Assembly (NCBI GenBank): GCA_012511095.1
Contig: JAAZGT010000271.1
Location: forward strand, 1 to 5,588
Reading direction: 5' to 3'
Origin: Alcaligenaceae bacterium
GTDB taxonomy: Bacteria; Pseudomonadota; Gammaproteobacteria; Burkholderiales; Burkholderiaceae_B
Length of the DNA stretch: 5,588 nt
Shown: positions 1 to 5,588 of the stretch, in pieces
How the letters are laid out: each line of letters starts with the position of its first letter
Numbering within the stretch: position 1 is the stretch's first letter
Made by a program: the position numbers and the translations under genes
The notes under the pieces: model-generated
The model's database searches: none
The model's input: only the letters and a program-made list of their open reading frames with translations
Told to the model about the DNA's origin: nothing

Positions 1-259
1 TTAAAAAGTTGCTCACACCCCCTACGTCAATATCAGGTGAAAACTCCTCTTCAAAAGCCCTCTCTAAATCAGTGGAGAACTCTGACTCAAAGTGATTTAT
101 CTCTCTTAATAAGTCAATTAAATCTGCTGCATCTACCTCTAAAACATAGTATGTCACAGCGTCTTCTATCGCCTCAGAACCACAAATCAAATAATAATCC
201 TGATTGAGATAAGCAGCCATTAAGTTATAAAGTAGCCCAAAGCGTTTCATCATACTCAT
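1..259 (-). CDS. cdiI: CdiI_2-type contact-dependent inhibition immunity protein (3' end beyond window)
   Basis: This reading frame is open from an ATG at 259-257 to the window edge, giving 86 residues with no stop, so the C-terminus lies outside. Near the N-terminus (residues 9-28) there is a pattern of the type LLYNLMAAYLNQDYYL then GSEAIEDA. I recognise this as the CdiI_2 immunity family, small alpha-helical proteins that bind and neutralise CDI toxins in the cytoplasm. The visible part is strongly acidic (about 18 Asp/Glu against 4 Lys/Arg), which suits binding to a basic RNase. The start is chosen because ATGA at 259-256 overlaps the TGA that ends the restored toxin frame, the usual tight toxin/immunity coupling. 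No good Shine-Dalgarno is visible, so translation is probably coupled to the toxin. An in-frame ATG pair at 253-248 is an alternative start. The family call is from memory of the pattern, and the toxin next door supports it. Confidence 0.78.
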   Translation of the reverse strand, partial: MSMMKRFGLLYNLMAAYLNQDYYLICGSEAIEDAVTYYVLEVDAADLIDLLREINHFESEFSTDLERAFEEEFSPDIDVGGVSNFL

Positions 260-942
260 CCATTTGGAAATGCAGTTAAGATATAGTAATCCTTTTCATT
301 GTATTTTATGGGTTTAAAAACAACTCTAAGTTGTAAGTGTATACAACTTGCTTTGAAGCTCTATTAATATAAAAACCGACATTAGGGGAAGCTACATAAT
401 CAAGCCCTAAAGTCCGTTTTACACCAGATTTAGCCCACTGTTCGATAACAAATCTATTTACACGTACTGCTTCAGAGATAGCATCCTCAGCCATCTTAAT
501 GATATAAAAAGTACTTGCTGTCTTAAGACGTTTATACTTATCCATCCTTGCTAAAAGGTATTTTTCCGATTTACCAATGTGCTTACTAATAGTGTGACTT
601 CCAAGTCTTGAACCAATCACAGCCTCATGTTCAACAAGTTTTATTCTATCAACTCGAATATGTGCTAGCCTATGTGCGCCAACAGCTATAGAAAAACCCA
701 CAGGGACAGCCAAGTCCACTACTAAAGCCAACTTATTTGCAGTTTTTTTCTGCTCACAACATTTCAGATACTACAACTATAGTTTTTGTTGTTTTTGTCT
801 CAACTAATCTACCAGTAATAATTTGCTCAAAAAAAGAACGAACCACATCTACAGCATGAGCACCAACAACAACGCAACAAACCTTTGTCGTCATAGTGGG
901 TTCAGGGAAGAAACACATGCCGCTAGCTGCAACCATCTGCAT
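256..942 (-). pseudogene. Orphan CdiA-CT-like RNase A-type toxin fragment, broken by two frame changes
   Basis: This is the C-terminal part of a polymorphic toxin whose RNase A-like domain would cleave RNA in a target cell. Three pieces make it up. The first, from ATG 942 to TGA 756-754, carries FFPEPTMTTKV and a hydrophobic stretch like linkers before toxin domains. The second lies in a different frame, open from about 770 to TAA 308-306, and carries VDLAVPVGFS, LVEHEA and SHTISKHIGKSEKYLLAR. The third is back in the first frame, open from 360 to TGA 258-256, and carries RVVFKPIKYNEKDYYILTAFP. The His at 581-579 and Arg at 548-546 are 11 residues apart, as are His175 and Arg186 in the Yersinia kristensenii CdiA-CT RNase A-like toxin. 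The Thr of TAFP (276-274) matches its catalytic Thr, and the Phe stands where it has Tyr. No export or receptor domain precedes it, because the frame closes at 951-949. The middle frame alone starts only at TTG 731 without a ribosome site. Most likely an inactivated orphan module; sequencing error or recoding are alternatives. Confidence 0.8.
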
Positions 943-1112
943 CGTTATTTATTCCAATTTATAGGAAGATAAATACATTTTAATGGACCTATAAGAAAGT
1001 AGATCTTAACTCCCCATATAATTCACTTAACCTTTACGTAAACTTCCCACGTATTTTTGATTCCATAAAGACTGCATTTGCTAGAATAAGCCTTTGTTTC
1101 GGATGTTTTATT

Positions 1113-1133
1113 GGGTGTCCCGAGGGTGTCCCG
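1113..1133. repeat. Tandem direct repeat GGGTGTCCCG, 11-bp period
   Basis: Two identical 10-mers GGGTGTCCCG lie at 1113-1122 and 1124-1133, separated by a single A, so they sit on the same face of the helix. They are much more GC-rich than the surrounding sequence. Each unit is itself nearly palindromic (GGG and CCC around TGT). Closely spaced direct repeats of this kind are typical of protein binding sites, including integrase arm sites next to island integrases, but no integrase gene is visible in this window. The binding protein is unknown. Confidence 0.55.
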
Positions 1134-1151
1134 CGCGATTTGTTGATCGTT

Positions 1152-1169
1152 TTGTTTTTATAAAAACAA
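1152..1169. promoter_or_regulatory. 18-bp perfect palindrome, candidate operator
   Basis: The sequence TTGTTTTTATAAAAACAA is its own reverse complement over 18 bases and stops matching at the next base on each side. It lies about 125 bp upstream of the DUF485/symporter pair and about 20 bp after the GGGTGTCCCG repeat. It could bind a dimeric regulator. Its AT content means chance symmetry is possible, and the stem would be weak as RNA, so I do not call it a terminator. Confidence 0.3.
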
Positions 1170-1282
1170 CTAAAATCCTTTAATATTCAATCGCTTAGTG
1201 CTTTCTGTTTTGAGGTGTCTTGGCTTCAAAAGCCTTTCCGCCATTGAGCATCCAAAATATACCGTGCTTTTAAAAATAAAGT

Positions 1283-1286
1283 GGAG
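1283..1286 (+). promoter_or_regulatory. GGAG ribosome binding site deciding the GTG start at 1293
   Basis: GGAG lies six bases before GTG at 1293-1295. The longer in-frame GTG at 1281 overlaps this site and has no ribosome site of its own, so the start at 1293 is preferred and gives a 64-residue protein. Confidence 0.65.
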
Positions 1287-1292
1287 ATTCTT

Positions 1293-1487
1293 GTGAGCTA
1301 TCGTCTGTTCTTGCTCCTGGCGACCTTGTTGCCGATGTGTTTATATTATTTATTATTAGCTTTTGTTCCTCAAAGCTTGGCAACAAGTGCCGTGATGGCA
1401 ATCCCATCCTCTATTTTCTGGGGTGTTGCAGTGATGTTTTGGGGGGTGTTGATGGCGCTTGTTTACGTCATTATGTATCAAAAGTAA
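1293..1487 (+). CDS. DUF485 (YjcH-like) small inner-membrane protein
   Basis: This is a 64-residue, very hydrophobic protein with two predicted membrane helices, roughly residues 4-26 and 38-60, joined by a short loop containing FVPQSLATSAV. The first helix with its conserved-type FxPxxLAT end and a second helix closing on LVYVIMY match the DUF485 family. In E. coli the family member YjcH lies between acs and the acetate permease gene actP. DUF485 proteins are commonly encoded just upstream of ActP-type sodium:solute symporters, as here, with an 18-bp gap. Their role is not well defined, and a subunit or assembly partner of the symporter is usually assumed. The GTG start at 1293 is chosen on its ribosome site; a start at 1281 would add four residues. 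At 64 residues it is short for the family, whose members are often about 100 residues, mostly through missing hydrophilic ends. Confidence 0.75.
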   Translation: MSYRLFLLLATLLPMCLYYLLLAFVPQSLATSAVMAIPSSIFWGVAVMFWGVLMALVYVIMYQK

Positions 1488-1505
1488 AAAGGGCAGTCGT
1501 AGATT

Positions 1506-2870
1506 ATGTCACAAAATAATAAAAGCACCGCACAATATTTCTTAGTGGGTCGCTCCGTTGGTTCTACTCAAAACGCCTTAGCATTAACTGGTGATTATCT
1601 CTCTGCCGCAGCCTTTTTAGGTTCCATTGCTATGTATTTTGCACAGGGCATGGATTCACTTTTTTACGCCGTAGCGACGATGATTGGATGGGTTTTATTG
1701 CTTATCCTTTTCTCTGATAAGCTGCGCAAGACAGAGGCTTTCACCTTTTCAGATGTAATTAATCGTGGTTTTGATAGTAAGCGGCTAAAGATTCTTAGCG
1801 CATCCAGCAGTCTTTTAATTTCAATTTTTTACTTGCTGGTGCAGTTGATGGGGGCGGGTACGCTCTTGTCGTTGCTCTTTGACATTAATTACAGCACCTC
1901 GCTCCTAAGCGTGGGCTTACTCACTGGTGTCTTAGTGCTATTTGGTGGGATGAAAGCCACCACGCTAGTGCAGAGTGTTAAGGCCTTATTACTCTTTATT
2001 TTTGCAGGGATAATGAGTTATTTAGTGCTCTCATCATTTAACTTTTCTTTGCCGACTCTCTTTGAGCGCGCAGCCACCTTATCGGAATTCAAAGCCTTGA
2101 TGCCTAGCCCAAAGATTAGCCGTGGCATTGAGCAGATTTCTTTGATTTTAGGTTTAGTATTAGGCCTACTCGGATTACCGCATATTTTGATGCGCTTCTT
2201 TACGGTTAAAGATGAAAAAGCAGCGCTTTACTCTGCAGCTAGTGCGACTTTTTTAATTGCATTATTCTTTACTCTCAACCTGGTGATTGGTTTTGGTGCC
2301 TTTACCTTGTTGAATGGTCAGGTGCTTGAGGGCGGTAATAATATGGCTTTATTGCACATCGCCAAATTAGTCGGTGGTTCAGGCTTCCAGTGGGTTTTGG
2401 CCTTTTTAGTCTTGATTACGGTACTTGCAGTTATCGCAGGTTTAGTCATGGCCGCGAGTGCTAGTATTACCCAAGATTTAATACCGACTTTACTGCCTAA
2501 ATATAGTGCCAATGTCTTAATTGCAAGATTATCGGTCGTAGCAGTATTCCTTGCGGGTGTGGGTTTAGCCTATCTCTTTAAAGGGGTGAATTTAGCCTTT
2601 TTATTTGGATTGGCCTTTGCGTGGGTAGCGAGTGCTCATTTCCCTGTCATGCTTTGCCGTTTTTACTTCAAAGGTTTCAATGAAAAAGGGGCATTTTATT
2701 CACTCTTAATTGGTTTTTTAGGAAGTCTGGTATTTATTATTTCTAGCAATACAGTGTGGGTGAATATTTTTGGTTTTGAGGAATTGCATCCCTACTATAG
2801 CCCCACGCTTTTTGTGTTGCCTTTTAGTATGTTGGTTATTTGGTTGTTGCGAGATCGGCAGAGCGATTGA
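1506..2870 (+). CDS. actP: ActP-like cation/acetate-type sodium:solute symporter, lacking the N-terminal extra helix
   Basis: This 454-residue inner-membrane transporter of the SSS family would import a small carboxylate such as acetate with sodium or another cation. Recognisable ActP segments in order are GDYLSAAAFLG (residues 29-39, first core helix with the cation and substrate site), LVQLMGAGTLLSLLF, VLFGGMKATT, LPHILMRFFTV (224-234), GGNNMA (276-281), and AASASITQDL (316-325) in the helix that supplies hydroxyl ligands for sodium. The C-terminus keeps NTVWVNIFG and a last helix. E. coli ActP is about 549 residues and has a signal-like segment plus a helix before the core. Here the protein begins just after that helix, at the YFLVGRSVGSTQNALA loop, and a stop codon (TAG, 1500-1502) just upstream in frame excludes a longer start. 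The LeuT-fold core of ten helices appears complete, so function is plausible. The ribosome site is weak (AAAAGGG about 12 bases upstream), suggesting coupling with the DUF485 gene. The exact substrate is inferred from family only. Confidence 0.85.
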   Translation: MSQNNKSTAQYFLVGRSVGSTQNALALTGDYLSAAAFLGSIAMYFAQGMDSLFYAVATMIGWVLLLILFSDKLRKTEAFTFSDVINRGFDSKRLKILSASSSLLISIFYLLVQLMGAGTLLSLLFDINYSTSLLSVGLLTGVLVLFGGMKATTLVQSVKALLLFIFAGIMSYLVLSSFNFSLPTLFERAATLSEFKALMPSPKISRGIEQISLILGLVLGLLGLPHILMRFFTVKDEKAALYSAASATFLIALFFTLNLVIGFGAFTLLNGQVLEGGNNMALLHIAKLVGGSGFQWVLAFLVLITVLAVIAGLVMAASASITQDLIPTLLPKYSANVLIARLSVVAVFLAGVGLAYLFKGVNLAFLFGLAFAWVASAHFPVMLCRFYFKGFNEKGAFYSLLIGFLGSLVFIISSNTVWVNIFGFEELHPYYSPTLFVLPFSMLVIWLLRDRQSD

Positions 2871-2897
2871 GTGCATGTTTAATGCGAATAAAAGAGA

Positions 2898-2938
2898 ACC
2901 GACGCGTACACAGAGTAAATCCGTGAAGAGGCGCCGGT
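2898..2938. repeat. Imperfect inverted repeat in the symporter/ybaK gap
   Basis: ACCGACGC (2898-2905) pairs with GCGCCGGT (2931-2938) over seven of eight positions, around a 25-base loop that contains a CAC/GTG pair (2909-2911 and 2923-2925). It is GC-rich against an AT-rich gap and lies 28 bases after the symporter stop. There is no T-tract after it, so it is not a classical intrinsic terminator. It may be a weak transcript-end structure or chance. The rest of the 146-bp gap shows no convincing promoter. Confidence 0.3.
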
Positions 2939-3016
2939 CATATTAGAAATGATTATAATTGAAGGATCTGTCTAGTTGAATAAATAGTACGAATCAATGT
3001 GTTTTAAAACAATACG

Positions 3017-3502
3017 ATGAAAAAATCCAAAAAAACCACCATCAAAACACCCGCAACCCTATTCCTCGACCGTCAAAAACTCCCCTATGAGGTCTTTGAA
3101 TGCACGGGTGAAATCGAGGGTACGGCTGAGTTCATGGCCGACTTCTTAGGTGTACCAGTGCATCAAGTCATTAAAAGCATTGTCCTCACTGATGAGCGCA
3201 GCAAGGGTTACATGATTCTGCAACATGGTGATCAAAGCATTGATACCAAAGGTCTTCGTAAAACCTTTGGAGTAAAAAGTGTGAACCCTGCCTCCTATGA
3301 ATTAGCCCATAAATGGACAGGCTATGAGTTTGGTGGAACTTCACCCTTTGGCATTAAAGCAAATATTCCTATTTATGCTGAAAGTAGCATTTTTGAGATG
3401 GACTATTTGTATATTAATGGTGGTCGTCGTGGTGTTACTTTAAAAATTACTCCTGACTTGCTTAAGAAGATTGGTGTTAAAGCCATTGAGGCGACTAAAT
3501 AA
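3017..3502 (+). CDS. ybaK: YbaK/EbsC-family aminoacyl-tRNA deacylase, probably Cys-tRNA(Pro) deacylase
   Basis: This 161-residue cytoplasmic protein fits the usual YbaK length of about 155-160. YbaK hydrolyses Cys-tRNA(Pro) formed by prolyl-tRNA synthetase, so it edits mischarged tRNA in trans. Seen in the sequence: a KTPAT-type N-terminus (residues 10-14), LGVPVHQVIKSIVL with the probable key lysine K53, a KGLRKTFG segment (78-85), the hallmark GGTSPFG loop (106-112), then IPIYAE (117-122) and INGGRRG (133-139) before a C-terminal helix ending near KKIG. These are the YbaK order and spacing. The lysine assignment rests on alignment by eye to the K46 position of characterised YbaK. The first 9 residues are very lysine- and threonine-rich (KKSKKTT), slightly longer than usual. 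No strong ribosome site precedes the ATG. The next gene starts 39 bp downstream, so the two may share a transcript. Other specificities within the family, such as ProXp-ala, cannot be excluded. Confidence 0.87.
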   Translation: MKKSKKTTIKTPATLFLDRQKLPYEVFECTGEIEGTAEFMADFLGVPVHQVIKSIVLTDERSKGYMILQHGDQSIDTKGLRKTFGVKSVNPASYELAHKWTGYEFGGTSPFGIKANIPIYAESSIFEMDYLYINGGRRGVTLKITPDLLKKIGVKAIEATK

Positions 3503-3541
3503 AGGCTAAACTATCAGCTTCTCTTTTATAAAATAATTGAT

Positions 3542-4444
3542 ATGCGATTTTTTATCTTAATTGCCCTTGCCGTGGGATTGATGTACTATGTGTCCTTTAA
3601 TTCCAGTTCAAAGCGCACTGATTCCTTATATGAGCAAGCCGAGACTGGCGATGTGGTAGCCCAAAGAAATCTTGGGGCTCATTTGATGAATGACTCTAAT
3701 GCCGATTACAACTACAGTGAAGCGTCGAAATGGCTTCATAAAGCAGCAGAACAGGGCGATGCTGAGGCTCAAGGCTTATTAGGTGTGATGTACCAAAAGG
3801 GTCTAGGCACCCCAGTCAATGATAATGAGTCTTTCAAATACTTTAAGCTTTCTGCTGAACAAGGCATACCTGAGGCTCAAAATTTCCTTGCCTCGATGTA
3901 CGAAGAGGGTAAGGGTACCACCATTAATTATGAGGAAGCCGCTAAATGGTATTCACGTGGCGTCGAAAGAGAAAATCCCATTGCTCAAAATGGTTTAGGT
4001 ATGCTCTATATTAATGGTCATGGGGTGCCACAAGACTACGCCAAGGGTCGAGAATTAGTTCGCTCAGCTGCTGCTCGTGGTTACCCTCGAGCCCTTTATA
4101 ACCTTGGTCAAATTGAGGAAAAAGGCATTGGTGGGCCGATTAATCTTCAACAAGCGGTTAAATGGTATAACAACGCAGCAACCTCAGGTTTCCCAGAGGC
4201 TCAATATCGATTAGCTACTTTATACCTTGAGGGACATGGTGTTAAACAAAATGATGCAGCCGCCTTTGAGTTCTTTAGTATGGCGGCGGATCAAAATCAT
4301 GCCGTCGCAGCTTATGAAGTAGGGCAAATGTACCTTCAGGGCATAGGAACAAAAGCAGACTCTGATAAAGCAACCAGTTATTTTCAAAAGTCCTGCGACT
4401 TAGGTGAGCAGCAGGCCTGTAACTATTTAAATAAAACCCATTAA
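3542..4444 (+). CDS. Sel1-repeat (SLR) protein with N-terminal signal or membrane anchor
   Basis: This is a 300-residue protein. Residues 1-19 (MRFF then a hydrophobic run to about YYVSF) form a signal peptide or anchor without a lipobox cysteine, so it should act in the periplasm or on the outer face of the inner membrane. The rest is about seven Sel1-like repeats of some 36 residues, recognisable by A-E-x-G-x-x-x-A-Q, then LG-x-MY-x-x-G-x-G-T/V and a closing EAAKWY-type helix; examples are KAAEQGDAEAQGLLGVMY and SAEQGIPEAQNFLASMY. A final half repeat carries Cys285 and Cys293, spaced like the disulfide pairs of Helicobacter Hcp proteins, which agrees with an oxidising location. Sel1 arrays are scaffolds for protein-protein contact, and no partner can be named from this window. 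It starts 39 bp after ybaK with no clear ribosome site, and its stop overlaps that of the convergent chrA gene. Confidence 0.87.
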   Translation: MRFFILIALAVGLMYYVSFNSSSKRTDSLYEQAETGDVVAQRNLGAHLMNDSNADYNYSEASKWLHKAAEQGDAEAQGLLGVMYQKGLGTPVNDNESFKYFKLSAEQGIPEAQNFLASMYEEGKGTTINYEEAAKWYSRGVERENPIAQNGLGMLYINGHGVPQDYAKGRELVRSAAARGYPRALYNLGQIEEKGIGGPINLQQAVKWYNNAATSGFPEAQYRLATLYLEGHGVKQNDAAAFEFFSMAADQNHAVAAYEVGQMYLQGIGTKADSDKATSYFQKSCDLGEQQACNYLNKTH

Positions 4445-5588
4445 AATAACAACCAAGCGCTAAAACCACCGGCAATTACCACTAACCAAGGTGGTAATTT
4501 CCAAACCATTAAGGCGGTGAGTGCCACTAGAGCTAAGGCAAAGTCTTTTGATGACTGAATGGCATCCACCCAGGCGTGACTATAAAGAGCAGCTAAAAGT
4601 AAACCAACCACCGCCGCATTAACGCCCATTAAGGCTGCTCTAATATGGCGTTGATGGCGTAATCCCTCCCAAAATGGCAAAGCACCCACCACCAATAAAA
4701 AAGAAGGTAAGAAAATTGCCAATAAGCACAGCATACCGGTAATGAATGCACCATAAGGGGTGCTCATAGAGGCACCTAAAAAAGCCGCAAAGGTAAATAA
4801 TGGTCCGGGCATTGCCTGAGTTGCACCATATCCCCCTAAAAATACTTCTTGGCTAACCCACCCACTTGGTACTGTCTCCGCTTGTAGTAAAGGTAAGACC
4901 ACGTGGCCCCCACCAAAGACTAGGGATCCAGCTCTATAAAAAGAATCAAATAACACCAAAGCTTGCGTAGGAAAGAGTTTAGCTAACACCGGTAAGCTAA
5001 ATAACAATATAAAAAATAGTGTTAACCACAGCACACCGTGGCTACGTTTAATAGGCGTGTTAAGAGGAGTATCTGCTTCGTTGGCCTCGGGTTTAAATAA
5101 AAACCAAGCGGCTACAGCAGCTGCCAGCATCGCAATTACCTGCGCCCAGACTGATGGAAATAACAGCAAAAAGCAAGTCACAATCACCATCAGGGTTAGA
5201 CGTGGTTTGTCAGGACATAAATTACGAGCCATTCCCCAAACAGCCTGAGCAATCACTGCCACCGCTACAATGGCGAGGCCATGTAAGGCTGTTGCTGGGA
5301 TAATATCGCTATTTGAACTAATACCAAAAGCGATTAAGATTAGTACCAAAGCAGAGGGCATGGTAAAGCCTAACCATGCCGCAAAAGCACCCGCGTAGCC
5401 CGCTTGTGATATTCCTAGGCCAAGACCTACCTGACTGCTAGAGGGACCAGGTAAAAAATGACAAAGTGCGAGTAAATCAGCATATTGACGCTCTGTCATC
5501 CAACGACGTCGTACGATTAATTCATCACGAAAGTAACCTAAGTGGGCAACTGGCCCACCAAAGGATGTGAGACCCAAGCGTAAAAAAA
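4441..5588 (-). CDS. chrA: Long-chain chromate transporter family protein ChrA (5' end beyond window)
   Basis: 381 residues are visible and the frame is still open at the right edge, where it reads FLRLGLTSFGGPVAHLGYFR. ChrA proteins usually have some 10-20 residues before this FLRLG segment, so the real start is outside and a TTG at 5577 should not be used. The CHR superfamily exports chromate, or related anions such as sulfate in exchange models, across the inner membrane. Two homologous halves are visible. The first has SFGGP (GGP at 5559-5551), the RRRWMTERQYADLLALCHFLPGP segment (LPGP at 5454-5443) and SSQVGLGLG. The second has LVFGGGHVVLPLL (about 4925-4880), GYGATQAMPGPLFTFAAFLGA and several membrane helices. 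A hydrophilic linker rich in Glu, Asp and Thr (about 5100-5050) separates them. This bidomain layout at about 400 residues is the long-chain type. Its stop TAA (4443-4441) overlaps the Sel1 gene stop. Whether the physiological substrate is chromate is not shown by sequence. Confidence 0.9.
   Translation of the reverse strand, partial: FLRLGLTSFGGPVAHLGYFRDELIVRRRWMTERQYADLLALCHFLPGPSSSQVGLGLGISQAGYAGAFAAWLGFTMPSALVLILIAFGISSNSDIIPATALHGLAIVAVAVIAQAVWGMARNLCPDKPRLTLMVIVTCFLLLFPSVWAQVIAMLAAAVAAWFLFKPEANEADTPLNTPIKRSHGVLWLTLFFILLFSLPVLAKLFPTQALVLFDSFYRAGSLVFGGGHVVLPLLQAETVPSGWVSQEVFLGGYGATQAMPGPLFTFAAFLGASMSTPYGAFITGMLCLLAIFLPSFLLVVGALPFWEGLRHQRHIRAALMGVNAAVVGLLLAALYSHAWVDAIQSSKDFALALVALTALMVWKLPPWLVVIAGGFSAWLLF

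Larger units (their letters stand above)
943..1280. other. Gene-free stretch between toxin remnant and transporter operon
   Basis: I see no supportable coding region here on either strand. The toxin frame closes at the TAA at 951-949, and the other two minus frames are closed by stops close to 942. Short minus-strand open stretches of fewer than 45 codons between about 1165 and 1027 have no credible start or recognised motif. The stretch is AT-rich and contains the palindrome TTTACGTAAA near 1033-1042, a GGGTGTCCCG direct repeat (1113-1133), an 18-bp palindrome (1152-1169) and a small GGCTT/AAGCC hairpin (1222-1234). No promoter with good -35 and -10 boxes could be picked for either flanking gene. 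It is probably the junction between acquired and resident DNA. Confidence 0.5.

Noticed and set aside
306..731. Middle toxin frame as a complete stand-alone 141-residue protein
   Set aside because: It begins only at TTG without a ribosome site, open sequence continues upstream to 770, and its end lacks the family C-terminus, which lies in the adjacent frame. It is a segment of a broken gene.
1027..1165. Minus-strand open stretches of up to about 45 codons as an integrase or CdiA remnant
   Set aside because: No credible start, no recognisable motif, and stops in all frames close by.
1222..1234. Hairpin GGCTT-CAA-AAGCC followed by TTT as a terminator
   Set aside because: The stem is only five pairs with a three-base T run, too weak to call.
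1337..1519. Overlapping plus-strand frame across the DUF485 gene end and the symporter start
   Set aside because: It is a shadow of the DUF485 frame, which has the ribosome site, helices and family pattern.
2955..3010. Promoter upstream of ybaK (TTGAAG with an AT-rich -10)
   Set aside because: No -10 box at a proper distance matches well; AT-rich sequence gives such partial matches by chance.

Overview
The window looks like a chromosomal segment of a moderately AT-rich Gram-negative proteobacterium. Support for this comes from an ActP/DUF485 transporter pair, a YbaK deacylase, a secreted-type Sel1-repeat protein, a long-chain ChrA transporter and a CDI-type immunity gene. A low-GC beta- or gammaproteobacterium would fit, but the genus cannot be settled from this sequence alone.

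Region 1 (1-942, minus strand) is a polymorphic-toxin module cut off from any delivery protein. Reading right to left it holds the C-terminal part of a toxin with a bacterial RNase A-like (CdiA-CT type) domain, then a CdiI_2-type immunity gene that runs off the left edge. The toxin is not one open frame. Its N-terminal piece (942 to 757) and its last 20 or so codons (down to 256) lie in one frame, while the middle (about 770 to 309) lies in another. Two opposite frame changes are therefore needed to read it through. The true C-terminus, with the catalytic-type TAFP motif, is hidden in the second frame and ends in an ATGA overlap with the immunity start. Upstream of 949 there is no toxin body or secretion domain, so this is an orphan and probably decaying module with its immunity gene still open.

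Region 2 (943-1292) has no convincing gene. It contains a direct repeat of GGGTGTCCCG spaced one helical turn apart and an 18-bp perfect palindrome. It is the boundary between the accessory toxin module and the housekeeping-like genes.

Region 3 (1293-4444, plus strand) holds four genes. A 64-residue DUF485 membrane protein is followed after 18 bp by an ActP-like sodium:solute symporter that lacks the usual N-terminal extra helix. A 146-bp gap holding only a weak inverted repeat follows, then a YbaK/EbsC aminoacyl-tRNA deacylase and a membrane-anchored or exported Sel1-repeat protein.

Region 4 (4441-5588, minus strand) is a long-chain chromate-type transporter (ChrA). It is missing only its first residues at the right edge and is convergent with the Sel1 gene. 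The two stop codons share the palindrome TTAA, leaving no intergenic space for a terminator.

The transporter, deacylase, Sel1 and chromate genes show no obvious joint pathway. The most unusual part of the window is the frame-broken RNase A-like toxin with its intact overlapping immunity gene.
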